A DNA stretch of 64,000 nucleotides from Amylostereum areolatum (GCA_012932865.1 SAXG01000036.1:248001-312000); one strand, 5' to 3'; shown: positions 13,443 to 26,326, counted from the first letter of the stretch. Notes: generated by a model from the sequence alone, not told the origin. Translations and numbers: made by a program.

Positions 13443-15956
13443 GATGTCGTTGCCACCCGAAACACCATCGTCGCCCAACATCCTGCCCAAAGCACCGATC
13501 CGCCGCACTCGAAAGATTCTCAATTGTGTGCCGTGTCGAAACAGCAAGCTCAAGTGTGACAGGCGAGTGGGACATGTTTTCTGCGCAGACGATGTGCTCA
13601 CACCGTCCGATTGATTGGGGTAGGCAACGTCCATGCTCTTCGTGCATCCTTCGCGGTATGTCCTCCCTCTTTTCACGCACGTCTTCGATCAGGACACACT
13701 GGGATTGACGCGCGTTCGATAGGCCACCCTTCTTTATGTACATCAATTGAAGAACAGCCTTCATCCAGTCCCCAAAGCCCAGGAGAAGGGTACGTATCCC
13801 CACGCCACCCCTCCCGTTCTCTCATATGATCGACTGAGGTTGTATTATCAGAATGCCGGGCCGCAACGTGACCACGGGAGCTACCACGGGAAGCTCTTCG
13901 TACGAGTTCAGAAAGATTCGGCAGGCGTTGGCGGCGCTCGAGACGCACATGTCGGAGCTCGAAACGTCTACCGGGATCGAAGCTCATGGCGACTCAGCGG
14001 AACAAAGACCAGCAGTTCCTCTACCTGCTTGGGAGGATGCGACACCGCTGAGCGTCGGTACAACTCACTGGACCTCGTATATTAAATCAACGGTAAGCCA
14101 TGCTTTACTTACACCACGCGTCCAGCGCCGCCTTACAATCATCTTCAGGGTGGCCACGGGACGGGAATAGGGTCGACAGCTCTTCAGCTTGAGGCTGACT
14201 CTGACTATGACAAAGACATACTGGAACTTTTACCTGTCCTTCCCCTCGTCGACCGCCTCCTTCAATTCTACTTCGAAGAAGCGTCGTGGTTGCACTTTCA
14301 CATCCAAGAATCCATGTTCATGCCCCGCTGGGAGCGCTTCAAGGCCGGAGAGCATTCTCCGTACGCTCTTGCGACCGCTTGCGTTCTCATAGCCATCGCC
14401 ATTCGCCACCTCCCGGTCTCCCATGCACTCTTCGCCGAGTTGACGGAAGGAAGCGGTCCGAGCCGAGAGGAGCTCAGCATACGCTATTACGATGTCCTGT
14501 ACGCGGCGCTTGCGCGCATTCCGGCGGATTCCCGGGGGTATGGCCTGGACCTGGTCGAGTTTTTGCTGGTCCGCTATCACTTCGTGATGCTGGTGACGAT
14601 GGACTCTGAAGAGCTTTGGAGTTTGCGTGGCGAGATGGTGACCGTGGGGTTGGCCATCGGGCTTCATCGAGACCCGGGGGAACGCATGGAACGTGATGCA
14701 GAAGACGCGGAGAGGAAGCGGTGGGCCTGGTGGCATATCGTGGCTTTCGATAGGTGCGTTCGCTTTCCTTCTCCGTCGAGCGTTCGTCCAGCGTTCTCAC
14801 ACGCACCTGGGCGTACAGATACTCTGCATTCATCTTCGGCCGACCGCCCGCGATCTCGTATATGCATTTCAACACACGTCTGCCCAAATCGCCAAGTGTG
14901 GCTGGCGTCTTCTTCCCCACCATCATCTCCTTCTTCCGGCTCTCCCTTATCCTGGGCGAATTCGTGAACGTGGTCCTCTCCATGCAGCCAGTTCCTCACG
15001 ATGTTATCGTCGCCAAAGACCACCTTTTGGACGTGTGGCTCGACTCACTCCCCTCAGAGCTGAGGTTTGATTACGACACCGTCGCCCGGAGCCTTTCATC
15101 GCCCATATCCAACATACGGCGTTTCGCAATTCACAATGTCATGTTACGGAGCCTATTCTTGCACGCAAGATGTTCGCTCCATGCAAGTGCAGCCGCACTG
15201 AGCCGCGAGGATGATGTAGGGAGAATGACGAGCTTGAAAATCGCCGTGGACGCTGCACAAAGCCTCATCGATCTTTCCCGGCATATTCCCCAGGAGGCAC
15301 TCGGAGATCTATCCTCTGCCATGCCAACCTACCTCTCTTCTGTCCCCTTTCGCCTCTTCTCCGTTTCAATCTTCCTCGCTCTTCTCATCATCGAAAATCA
15401 TACCAATTGCGAGTATACGTCCCTCGCGTCTATCGTGATCGAGGCGGCCGACGTATTGAATGCCGTGAAGCACTGGACGTCATTGGAGAATGCGCCTGAT
15501 ATCCTGCGGGAGGCGCACGCGGTGTACGTGACCATGGCCTCGGCGACAACGTCGGATCATGTACGCAAAGTCAAGACGGAAGGCATGGCCAGAATTCGCA
15601 CCCTGGCTTTTGGCGCATCCGGAACCCCCAACCTGTCTCAACCCACGGCATACTCCCCTGGGTTTTCAATTCCGTGGACGAACCTCACTCCAACAAATCC
15701 GTCATATTACTTCCACACAGTATCCCCCCAGTCCGTAGAATCCTCGTCACCGTCTACCCATCCTCGCGTGCCCGATATCAGCATGAACGACTTCTTCCAG
15801 TCTGCGAACAGCTCAGAGAACGCTGCGCGCATGCTAGACAATTACTTCCCCTCGTCGGCCGGGCTTGCTTCGACGTCAACGACCACTGTCGAGCAACATC
15901 ATCTCTACCCAAGGGATTCTTTCGATTATGGGCAATCGTCAGTGGAGTTTGACTAA
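13443..15956 (+). CDS. Zn2Cys6 fungal-specific transcription factor
   Basis: Predicted nuclear DNA-binding regulator with an N-terminal Gal4-type binuclear zinc cluster and a fungal_trans middle homology region. Start is ATG 13443. The cluster is split over three exons (13443-13562, 13624-13655, 13723-13789). Joined, they read CVPCRNSKLKCDR, then QRPCSSCILRGHP, the expected six-cysteine pattern. A Leu/Met-rich segment after GSSSYEFRKIRQAL probably forms the dimerisation coil. The fungal_trans region includes VGLAIGLHRDPGERM and RKRWAWWHIVAFDR, then after an intron FGRPPAISYMHFNTRLP, all typical of the family. The C-terminus is Ser/Pro/Tyr-rich and could be an activation region. Target genes cannot be told from sequence, and the neighbours give no pathway hint. 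The first intron has a GC donor. Confidence 0.92.
13563..13623 (+). other. GC-AG intron inside the zinc cluster
   Basis: The 61-nt intron starts GCGAGT and ends GGTAG. Only this splice joins the codon AG|G for the conserved Arg after KCD and keeps the six cysteines in register. A nearby GTGGGA cannot restore the motif. Confidence 0.7.
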
Positions 15957-16337
15957 AGAACCTCGAAGGTATATGGAGAAGAGCTTGGTAAGGTGCTGGG
16001 TGGGACAAGGACGTCATCCGAGGATTGCGGAAATGTACTGATCAGGGCTGCTCGATACCTCCGGGGGGTGGTGTAGGTGGATGGTCTCTTTAGTATACGA
16101 TGTGTATGGTTTCATCACGGGTTGTTGAGCTAAGAAGGTCGTTTGAGTCGTTCAAGACAAAGGGCGGTTTCCTCTGCAATTCCTGTTTCAAAAACTAGTC
16201 AGATGGATGTCGATTGTTGAACACACATGCTGCTTTCACGGAGGGCGCACAGTACTTCAGTACTCAGGTCCGATAAATACTACTCAGTCCGCAATCAAGG
16301 TGAACTTGCACATCAATTGTACCGGCATTCTCCGACG

Positions 16338-18258
16338 ATGATACATCTTGCGTTCGTCGCCCCATCGATTTGTTCGCCGTCTTTTGGTTTGCTCCATTGT
16401 CACTTTCAAACTGCGTACCGCTCAGACACTAGACTAGTCTTGTTCTCGCCTGGATCTCTTCCGCGGAGACTGATTCGGTGCGTTGTCGTCCAAACTCTTT
16501 CACTGTAAGTAAGGCTCAACGGAACCCCTCCCCCCTAGTGACAGCAAGATGGCTTGCACCCAGTGTCCTCGACGATGAAATCCCGCCCGTCGGTGGTCTT
16601 CCCGTCGAGATCCTAGCACGCATCTTTACCCTCATACATGAAGAACCGCCCGAAGAGTGTTCGGCGATCCGTGTCTCTCACGTCTGCCAACACTGGCGTG
16701 TGGTGGCGATATCAACCAGCCAACTCTGGACCCGTATATCGGATAGGAAGGGGATCGACATGATAAAGCTTCAACTCGAGCGCTCCGACACGGCGCCCCT
16801 CTCCGTGACGTTTCATCGTTACCTTGATGCCGACCTCAAGTATTATGACAAGGCCATTTTGCTGCTGGGGGAATTGTCTCGTATCACCTCCATGGAGTTA
16901 ACCCTCCACCCTTTGGATATCGAGGCATCCCCAGAGCAGGTAACGCACCACGAACATAGACAACGCTGAGATGGCCTATCTCCTCGACGTGTCTCCGGCT
17001 CCGCTCTTACGAAACCTGCAAATCGCGATGCCGTGGATGTCTATATATCGGGATACTATCCCATCACCGTCCATTTTTGCAAGCGCCACCCCTCCCGACC
17101 TCCAACACCTCGAATTTTACGACTGCGTTATTCCAATGGATTTACATCTCCTCAATGCTCGGTTGACTCACCTCGAGATACATTCCTGTCTGGGATGGAC
17201 CACTATGGACCAGCTCCTAGACATGCTCGCGCGATCGCCGACATTGTCGATATTCGTATTCTCCGCTATTGGCCTGCGACATATCAGAGAGGTCAGGTCC
17301 AGACGCGAAGACAGTGGCTCAGTCATACTGCCCAACCTCAAACGTCTACATCTACGCGAAAGAACCACGTTCATAGCGGACATTCTTCGACACCTTTCCT
17401 TTCCGTCCAACGTGGAGATGACCATAGACGCAGAAGAGGGTATACGACCCCATCCGCCACCCCAAGAGATCGCCGACTTGCTTGAAGCTGGACTTCAACC
17501 ACACTTCCCTCCCTCATTCGACAATAGCGGATCCAGCTTCGAGACTTGGGACATCCATGACGAAGACATAGATGTATGCATGTTCACCATCTCGCGGCCA
17601 CCGGACGCGGATGGCGTCTCCGTAAATCCCTTCAGTATTACCCAATCGTTTCCACCTTTCTCTAAGCGGGTTTAGAGGAGCCGATATCGAACTACACTCC
17701 CTCATTCCGCAGGTGCTCGCACGCCTTCCCGGGATGACGCGACTGAAGACTATCATCGTCAATCATACACACGCTATGTCTGAAGCCGAGCATTGGCGTA
17801 CACCCGCGGCTGCGTGGCGAGACGTGGAGACGGTTTCTGTCGGGAGCCGGGCGGTGTCCGGATTCGTGAATGCATTGAACGACGAGACCACGGTCCTCTT
17901 CCCGAAGCTCACAACGCTGAACATTGAAGGAGCGGATCTCTGTGCGGGTGGCAACAACACCATTGGCGTGTCGCAAAGTCACTCGACAACTCCCATTATA
18001 GACACCCTCACAGCGGTTCTTGCCCGGCGTCAGCAGCCCCAATTCTCTCCCCGGATCGGGTTGACGATATCTGAGTGCGACATTGCGTGGGAGAAGGTGC
18101 GGACGCTGAGCAGAATCATGAAGTCAATAGGGTCTGTCGCGGGGGTGATCTGGGATGGTAAGCCGGATGCAGTAACGAGGGAGAATGAAGCGAGTCAAGA
18201 ATGGTTGGACATCGACGAAGGAGACGGAGACGGGCTGGTGACTTTCACATTGATGTAA
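16338..18258 (+). CDS. F-box protein with LRR-like C-terminal region
   Basis: Predicted substrate receptor of an SCF ubiquitin ligase, belonging to the large lineage-expanded F-box set of Agaricomycetes. The F-box core begins PPVGGLPVEILARIFTLI (about 16585) and continues AIRVSHVCQHWRVVAI. Leucine-rich blocks follow, such as SPAPLLRNLQIAMPW and LTHLEIHSCL, as in this family. The 5' end is uncertain. No ATG lies in the F-box frame, and the best join is a 44-nt intron (16505-16548) from an upstream frame with ATGs at 16227 and 16338. Two further frame changes occur. At 16940-16970 only a 31-nt GTAACG...TGAG gap bridges the frames. At 17670-17712 a 43-nt GTTTAG...CGCAG intron or a frameshift is needed. 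The stop is at 18256-18258. The gene may be functional with very short introns, or slightly decayed. Confidence 0.75.
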
Positions 18259-18528
18259 TAATACTCCATTATGAACGCTCCATTCTGAATTGCTATTCTA
18301 CTTTCTTTTCTGCCAGCGAACGACTTGGGAAGGTTGCAGTTGGCTGTGCGGAGAGGCCGATCAAGCAATAGTTACTTATATTGCGTAGTAAATAGCACAA
18401 TATCTCGTTCGATGTCCAATATCGAACAGCCCAGCGTTCAGTCCGGCGTTCAAGCGATCTGCTCGTAATCGATTCCCCAGTACAATCTGCACCTTGACGC
18501 TGTCGTGCCTACACAGCAACAAAAGCCT

Positions 18529-21500
18529 TCAGTGCACATCCCAAGGCAAAACGTAACAAATCACCCACTTAGCTTTGATATGCGCCCGGACGGCGTCCAG
18601 CATGAATAGCCGTTGCCCGCCCTTCGACCCTTTGCAGTACAGACACCGCACATTGGCCGGCGGTATGGTGGAAGACGAAGCTTGCGCATTGGACGACGAA
18701 GCTTGGGCGTTGGACGGTCTGGTCACGGGAGGCTTGACAGGTCTCACCATACAAACTCTGTGCGATATCCCGAAGTAAGATGGGAGGAAAAAGAGATCCA
18801 CGTCCTCGACAGGTTTCTGCACGCCGTGCCTGCGCCAGTATCAGCGAGCTCGATCGTAGCGCAGGAGAGGAAGATGACGCACTCCGCACGCAGATGTGCT
18901 TCGACATCCTTCCAGCTTTGACCGTGGCTGTGGAACAGCTGAGACCACGGCATCCTGGTCATTGAAATTGTTGTGGTTTACAGGACAATGGTTGCACATC
19001 CAATAGCGTTGCTGGTCAGAATAGCGCGCACACGTGGGCACGGAACGACGTTGCGGATATGTTGACGCTTCTGCAGACTGAGAGGACTTGGAAGGAGGGC
19101 TCAGGATGAGTTTCTGAGGACGATGTGATAAAATGTTCCACCTGTTAGCCATGGAAAACGGGGTTAGAATTGCTGGCACGGACAAACTTTAACACCTACA
19201 CAGCCTCTCCACGTGAATGCATAGTCAGACACTGTCTTGCCATCTGCGCTTGGAGACAGACATGTCAAGCACTTGAATAGCGAGTCCTGACGGTCGAGCT
19301 CCGCGGCGGTCACGTAAAGATTGACGTTTTCCAGCTGGATGATCTTCTTGGCCGCCTTTACACCACGCTCCGAGCATGCTACGGAAAGCTGCAATTGTGT
19401 GGCATAGATGACCTCGCGTCCGATGACAATGTTACGCCTCTCGAAGCCACAGCCGAAGACGGTGGTGGCGAGGTCAGTAGTTATGTGTGACGGAGGGAGC
19501 AGCCCTTGTCGGATAGCGTTGAGGGCGGGGCTGGGGCTGGACAGGGTGACGGGCGCGAAGGAGGATGGGACAGGAAAAGGTGGTAGCGACTTCGACGAGA
19601 TGTCCCTCATGGTCTTCAACGTCCACTCCAACAGCATCCGTAGGTAAAACATCCGCCAGGTGATCCAACTGCGATTGTGTAATTTCCAGGTCGGGGTCCA
19701 AAGCGAGGAGCTGGTCGATACAGGGTAGTTTCACTTTCAGGTCGACGACCACGTCCAACGTCGGGATGAGGAAGAGTTCGATGGGGAGGAGGGTCTTGAG
19801 GTAGTCGAGGTAGACAGGACCGATCTTCTTCATGCGTAAAGGCGCTGCTTGGCGACATTTCTGATCGTACTTCCTCGCGCGTTCATCTTTCAACCATTGT
19901 TCCAAGGACGGCCGTATTTTCTTCCACGCTATGTCAGGGATCAGTCACAACGGTGCACGAAAAAAAGAAAAAGCACGTACACTCATCCGTGATTTCTCGA
20001 TCAATGCGCACTGTACTCAGACGCTGAAAGCTGTAATTGGTCATTTCTTCCTCCTCGTAGCCAAGGTCGATCAAGCGGTTGACGATACTTTCGGAACGTC
20101 AGCCAACGAAAATAAAGACAGGAAAAGATGACCAACTCATTGTAACGCTTGTCTATCTTGTCTTCGCGCTCGTTCCCCTTGCTGATCTCCGAGTCCCTGA
20201 CCCATTTCTCGTAGATATCGACACCCTACAAACCAATTAACGCACGTCGCAAGGAACATACCAAGAGACGGGCACTAACCTGCATGATTGAATCGACGTA
20301 AAGGACCTTCTCTTTCCGAAACTCGTCGTAGGCTTTGCGTGCGCCAGGAGTGTTGAGTTTAATGTTCTTCTGCAGACGTGCTACCTTCGTATTCATAGTG
20401 TAGAGGTCCAGGCGCCAGTAGAAACGACTGTTGGAAGAGTGGCCATGTGCCCAACCACCCGCTAAAGACGACGTGAACAAGCCATAGACGGTATCGACGG
20501 AAAGGACCACATACTGTGCGTGTAGGGAAGAAAATCCATAAGCGACTGGTCGAGATCGGGGCATTTGGATCCGAACTTGCTCGCATACACTAAGCTGAGG
20601 AAATGTCAGTGCGAAAGCAGTTGCCTTCAAGAGTGGTCACACACTTCTGCTTCATACAGTGGGTACACATACGGCGCCGAAGGGCGAAGTCGATCCTATG
20701 GATATTCTTTGCCTTGCACGACTAAACCGTTCGATTAGAGAAACAGAGAGGACGACCAGGACGGCGAAACAGGGCGAAACACGTACCCAGCACACAGCAC
20801 CACCATATAGCAAGTGCGCCCATGCCGGCTCCGAGAGATCGCTCGGAGGTGCAGGCGTAGGTGGGCCTGGTACATTCGTCCGTGAGGTCTTCCATACCGA
20901 GACGGCGTTCCGCGACATAAGCACCGCGCGAAGGTTCTTGCTCGTCCTCGACAGGTTCAGTAGGTCCTGTGGAAGAAGGTCGTAGAAAATCTGTACAGCC
21001 AGCGTTACAGAGATGTACGTTGAAGGGTGAACACCAATCGTACCAAGAAGAGTACGTCCATGGGCATCTCGAGCATATTCTGCAAACGTCCCTGGACGCG
21101 TCGACTAGGACCTTTGGATTTTACGGGCTGCTTATTACGAGATATTCCCTTCGACGACTTGGAGGAATTATCGACGGTCTTCCTCCGTTTGGACGCTGGT
21201 TCGTCTGCATGGACAGCGCGTTCAACTCCCCATACTAGCCACAACAGACAAGTTAAACATACCTCCATAGTCACTCTCGTCCTCCTCTTCCACTTCTTCG
21301 TCCTCCTCCTCCCAGATCTCGTCCTCCTCCTGAAAGCTTTCGTCCTCCGACGCGCTTAATGCGCTCAGATCCGAGCCGTCGACGTCCATGACTGTAGCCG
21401 CTTTCGCAGCCGTCTTCCCTGCTGCCGTCGACTTCCGTATCGCTTTCCGCTTCGTCGCTGTCCGTGTGACAACATTGGAATGTTTTGCAGGCGCGGACGC

Positions 21501-21578
21501 GACCACCGACACCGTCGTCGGCACCATCTTCACGGTAGGTACCACCTTTCCCGACTGTCGACGCGTCGTGGCAGGCAT
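18529..21578 (-). CDS. F-box protein with C-terminal zinc-binding motifs
   Basis: Predicted SCF-type F-box protein of a family common in Agaricomycetes. Start is ATG 21578. A basic and then acidic N-terminal tail (EEEDEEVEEEDESDYG) leads through an intron (donor GTATGT at 21262) to KRRK and then the F-box. The F-box reads MLEMPMDVLFL, then across an intron IFYDLLPQDLLNLSRTSK and LRAVLMSRNAVSVWKTS. The signature PPDLSEPAWAHLLYG follows. Zinc-ligand-like pairs come next: RRRMCTHCMKQK, WMCNHCPVNHN, and VRCLYC with MLDAVRAHIKAKW near the C-terminus, the last resembling a C2H2 finger. About ten exons are needed and their exact borders were not all fixed. Substrate unknown. The family call rests on the F-box and its conserved flank. 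Confidence 0.78.
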
Positions 21579-23043
21579 GACGACGTAGAGCGGCGGGATT
21601 GCCGCAAAGAATGAGACAAATGAGAGAAGACTGTCGGAAGGGGCTAGGGGCGGGGACGGGACCTGGGATAGAAGGGACGAGGGTGGTGCATGGTGTTGAC
21701 AGAGTGCCGTTATATATTGTGACGCGCCTGGCAATTGCCGAGGTCCCCTCGACTCTGGGCGGCTGCCCGCCCTTTGTATCACACCCTGGCCGTGCGAGCG
21801 TGGGTGGTGTACATGACACCAACGTACCACGCGCCGTCGCGCGCAATGGGGACGCGTCCAAGGCAGTGTTGACTGTCGCGTGGTCGTGAGTCGTGACTAC
21901 GCTTGACTAGGCTTGACTACGTCGGGCCTACCAAATTAGGATAACCGCCGCCCGCCCGCGCGCCCAACATCGCATACGAGTCAACGAACATGAGGCAACG
22001 GTGCGGTGATTTTCTTCTCACCTGCGTAATCGTGACATCTTTCATGCCAGCCTCACGTTTCATCCGAGTCAAACAAATAGGTCCAAAGGTAACTCCGAAT
22101 CGCAAAGAGTTCAAAGAGCCTTTTGGCTGGACGGTGTTCCGCGTTCAATATTCAATATTCAAGACTAACGCGTGAATCGTGAGTAATGGAGAAGCTGGGA
22201 TGGGAATGGAATCAACGACCTGAGTCGTCTACAAAGGAACGTACGTGCTCGTCTTCCTGCAACGCACCTCTTTCCCCTCATTCAGGCTCGACATCGACCC
22301 GCCACTTGACGTATCGCCTTTGGTGCTCTTTGTAAAGCTCTCCAGGCGGACACAACAAACCTAACACTGGACATCGGCTTCAGGCGTCCTCATCAGGCGG
22401 TGGCGATTATGCACCGTGCCTCGGAGTCGACGGCCCACACGGCGTCGGCACTGATCAAGTTGCGCCTAGCTCGTTGATGCTTTTATCCGGAAGTGTGCCG
22501 ATACCGGACTCCCATCGTCTTGTAGAAGGGCTCGGGGAATGCCTATTCACTAATTGTCAGGTGAATCGCGCGACAGATACTCTCTGCAGTTTCTGTATGT
22601 GGTTTCGGCTCTGGTACGTTGACTATTTTTTAAATTTTGCACGTCTAACTAACATCCCCCGTAACCTTGTTGTACTAGTTCAGTGGATAGGCGATACTTC
22701 CGATTGCAATTGATCCCGACGAGGGTCTTTGGATACTGACTGAGACGACATGACGGCCTCATCTGGGGATGAGACGGAATCATCGGAGGAGGACAATGTC
22801 GAGTGCGACTAACTTTAGGCACAAGCTCGAGCGAGTAGTAGTACCATACTAAGTAGAGGTAATCAAGCATCGTAACGACATGACACTGTAAGCTGTAAAG
22901 CACAAGTACCTTTCTAGGACGAAGATCGAACGTAGGCATGCGCAGTCGTCGCGCGTCATGATGATGCATGACTCACCCACGCATGCCACTCCATTTTACA
23001 TCTGTTTCGACGTTCATCTACATATCCTCCTGCTGAGAAAAAA
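21579..23043. other. Intergenic region between divergent genes
   Basis: This stretch separates the starts of the minus-strand F-box gene and the plus-strand kinase gene. It holds no recognisable gene. Around 21895-21925 the motif gcttgactacg/gcttgactagg repeats in tandem a few times. The small open frames have no family features. Confidence 0.45.
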
Positions 23044-24781
23044 ATGGACCTCCCAAACACAGATCCCGATCGAACAGAGTTCGAAGAAGAGCCGTTGGGA
23101 AAGAGTGCATCGTTCCCGACATCCCATGGCTACGCGCGAATCGCAATTGGCGACCGTTTCGGACCAGGGGGCACAAAGTTTGAAGTTATAGCGAAGCTGG
23201 GATGGGGTTATGAATCAACATCATGGCTTGTTTACAAGAGTGCGTACGTTATCGTCTTTCCTTAGCAATCATATTCACTTTGCTCAGCCGTTGTTCAGGC
23301 TCGATAGCGACTCGAACCACGAAATGCCACCGGAGGAGCCTTACGCGTTGAAGGTTCTCAAGGCAGCTACAACTCGACGGGCTCTGGATCCTGATGTTAG
23401 GCGTCCTTATCATGAGGAGGCTATCATGCGACACATCTCCCGGGCGACATCTCACAACGGCGCCCAGCACTGCATCAAGCTTGTCGATGCTTTCATCCAA
23501 GAGCGTGAGGATACCGGCTCTCACCTGTGCCTTCTGGAGGAGCTCGGAGGTTGCACATTGGAGCATCTCCAAGTGATACAGCGAGGACTGGACGTCCCTC
23601 TTGTCAAGCAAATTGCGAAGCAGATTCTTTCCGCTCTGGACTACCTCCATCGTGAGTGTCGCGTTGTTCATACCGGTAGCCGTAGGTCCAGATGTCCCCA
23701 TAGCGAATTGGCGATTGATTCGGACTCGGCCTCATCTCTCCATGAACAGATCTGAATGTTTCCAACGTCCTCGTCACTTATCCTTTCGACATCCTTCAGC
23801 AACTATGCGTCCGACGGGTCAAGAAAGGGACAGAATACTACCCTCTCAAGCTCGTCGAAGGTCGTATGGAGAAAGTGATCCAATCCTGGCCACTTCCCCA
23901 TGTCCTGAACTACCCCCGATATCGTTGCACGGTTTCCCTGTGCGATTTCGGCTCCGGTGCGTGGACTCTGAGCTACCATACGCAAACTTAGCCCTGCATC
24001 CACCCTTCCTCCCCTCTTTATCTCACTGGACCATCTAGCTCAAAAGATCGACAAAGCCGTTGGCGGAAACATTCAACCTGTTAATATGCGCGCGCCGGAA
24101 GTGTTCCTTGGCGTTCCAGCGTGGGACGAGAAAGTTGACAGTTGACATTTGGAGCTTTGGTTTCGTTGTACGTGGCGCTCCCTTCTCTCTGACTCGCCCG
24201 CTATCTCATAGCACCGTCATTTTCAACTTAGGTATACGAGATGCTTACAGGTAGTTGTCTAATTGACGTTGACGACGACGACGACGACAGGCCAAGCAAC
24301 GGGCTATATGTCGATTACCTTCTCCGACAGCTGGAACTCCACGGGTTCACCGCATTCCCATCCGTGCTCAACTTGACGCAGTGTCTTAATCCTGATGGTC
24401 GGTCACTTCCACATATTTACTATATGTTCATTCATTCATTCTGATTATTATGTCGTAGGAACGCTTCGCAACGTCCCCTTAGAGACCTTCCGCCACACGT
24501 CCATCAGAGACCTCCTCAACAAGTCCAGAGTTGCGGATCCCGACAATGGAGAAAGCCCGTGCGATCTCAACAAGATGACAGAAGCTGATCGCGACGACGC
24601 AGCGGCCTTCTTGGCGCGCTGCTTGGAGCTCGATTCGCGTGAGCGTGCATCCGCGGGAGAGCTCCTGGGCCATCGGTGGCTGTCTGACACGGCAATGAAT
24701 GAGGATGAGAGCGAGGAAGATGTAGAAGAGACACACGAAGTCAGGGGACGACGGAACGGGAAGACTAGAGTTGAATGTTGA
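23044..24781 (+). CDS. SRPK-like protein kinase, catalytic-loop Lys replaced
   Basis: Predicted Ser/Thr kinase of the SRPK type, a group that phosphorylates SR-repeat proteins and is strongly expanded in Agaricomycetes. Start is ATG 23044. The N-terminus ends in GYARIAIGDRF and the glycine-loop region KLGWGYESTSWLVYK. After an intron comes YALKVLKA with the ATP-anchoring Lys, then LLEELGGCTLEHL. The catalytic loop spans an intron (GTAGCC...AACAG) and reads VVHTDLNVSNVLV. HTD is normal for SRPKs, but the Lys two residues after Asp is Asn. The DFG motif is intact (LCDFGS). The activation-segment end is NMRAPEVFLG and subdomain IX is VDIWSFGFVVYEMLTG. The C-lobe ends ERASAGELLGHRWL, followed by an acidic tail. 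Activity is likely but not certain given the Lys change. Confidence 0.85.
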
Positions 24782-25789
24782 AGCTTGAAGCTTAACGTTT
24801 ACACGTTGTTCGCGCCGTTGAACGCGACACTGGTTTGGTGCTTGGTTTGATCTCGCCCTGTTCAATGTTCAAGTATGTGTCGGGATAGATATCCTCTGAT
24901 AGTGCAAACTGGTGCTCACCCATCACCGGGTGCGCCTTCCAAATCGCGACCCAAGTATTCATGAGTTTTCCAGAACTGCAAGGGCCGAGACAGTCTCCGT
25001 GGTTGAACTACCATGAAGTTCAGTGGGATGTGTCAGCCCCCATCCAGAGCATATCCTCGTAAATTGAATGCTCACCGGTCACCGTCCGTCGTCACTGCTG
25101 AGTCTGTGACTGGGAAGGTCTCCTTGAGGTCTCCCGACAAGGCTGCAGGTTGAAGCCTGTGTAGAAAGTTCGTTAGTTGGACGAATACTGAACGCCATCG
25201 CGTCGGCCGAGGGTTGTGATGGCGCTGCCAGATACGTTTTGGGTGGACGGTCTGCGAGGGAGATTGAGGGATAACGTCGAGGATGGGATCCGCGTGAACA
25301 GTGTCGGTGAGCAAACCAGGATAACGTCAGCAGCAACCGGCCTCATCCGGCCCGATCTTCTTCTGGGCATCTTTCTCCTCGAGGTTGTTGTGACGCTTTT
25401 CATCCCACAGATCGTTGTTTTAGGTTGTTCTTTGCGCACGGACCTCGGCGATGCTATCCTGAGGCACAACAACGACCAATGTACGTTATCTCTTTTCTAA
25501 GTTACATTTAATGGCATGCCCCAAATGCCGCTGACAGGCCCGTATCTTCGTAGCGACACAACCCCTCCATTTGAATCCTTCGTAAGAGAATATCTACGAC
25601 GCCGAGGACTCCGACCCTTGTATTTTCACACGGATTGGCACTAAATTCGAGACACCCGTACACCAGCCGATGAAAAGATAAGTGATTTCCTCCTGCGTCG
25701 GTTTGAGCTTACACCAACGCAAAACAACGCAGTGAGCACCCACATTTTTCGAGCTTTCGCAAACTTCGCACCTGCCGCCATGCACCAGA
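24782..25789. other. Intergenic, no gene recognised
   Basis: Downstream of the kinase gene and downstream (3') of the first small membrane-protein copy. The open frames on both strands are short and mutually overlapping, with no domain or splice continuity. Confidence 0.4.
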
Positions 25790-26326
25790 CTATGCAACCT
25801 CATCCATCCGTCGATTCACCGCAATCCCCACAAGGTCAAACGTCGCCTGACCGTACCTTCAACGCACGACACAAACGCGTGAGCTGTCGTTCTCCTTCGT
25901 TCCGCCGCGCTCAATCGTACCTAACGGCAGACTCACCGTATATTCTGATATACCCATACACCTACAACAAACTCGACGCCCGTAACCGCCCCAACGACCA
26001 CAAACGGCAGGAGAAACTGTGAGTACCCGGCATAAAGTGTCGGCGCGGTCCAGGAGCGTGACCGCCTTGTCGAGGATGTCGAGCGCGAGCATGATTGCGC
26101 GGGGGAAGCTACCCGGGAAACGACGAGCCTCTATGGATGCAGCGGTGCCAAAGATAGGCATACGCGAGGTTTCCGAGGCGTTCGTGTCGTCTTTCTGATT
26201 CTGCTCGCCAACGCGGAAGGGAGAGACGTCGGTGTGGGTGGGGTTGCATACGGGAAGTAGAGAGCACGGTGGTTGTACACGACAGATCCCTGGCAGGCGA
26301 CGAATAAAGGTGGTTGATCGGTGCAT
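25790..26326 (-). pseudogene. Small membrane protein family, copy 1 (frameshifted)
   Basis: First of three paralogues of a family that I do not recognise (others at 28761 and 40790). Likely start ATG 26161 (MPIFGTAAS), or 26326 upstream. A helix (LALDILDKAVTLLDRAD) precedes a hydrophobic segment ending in the shared tail VWVYQNIR. A one-base slip at the CTCACAG/TTTCTCC junction separates the helix from the membrane segment, which otherwise reads FLLPFVVVGAVTG in the next frame. After VYQNIR the apparent TGA is part of a GTGAGT splice donor. The 3' exon, entered after GTTGAAG, reads YGQATFDLVGI and stops at 25790. The copy may be decayed or the base may be a sequencing error. Confidence 0.5.
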
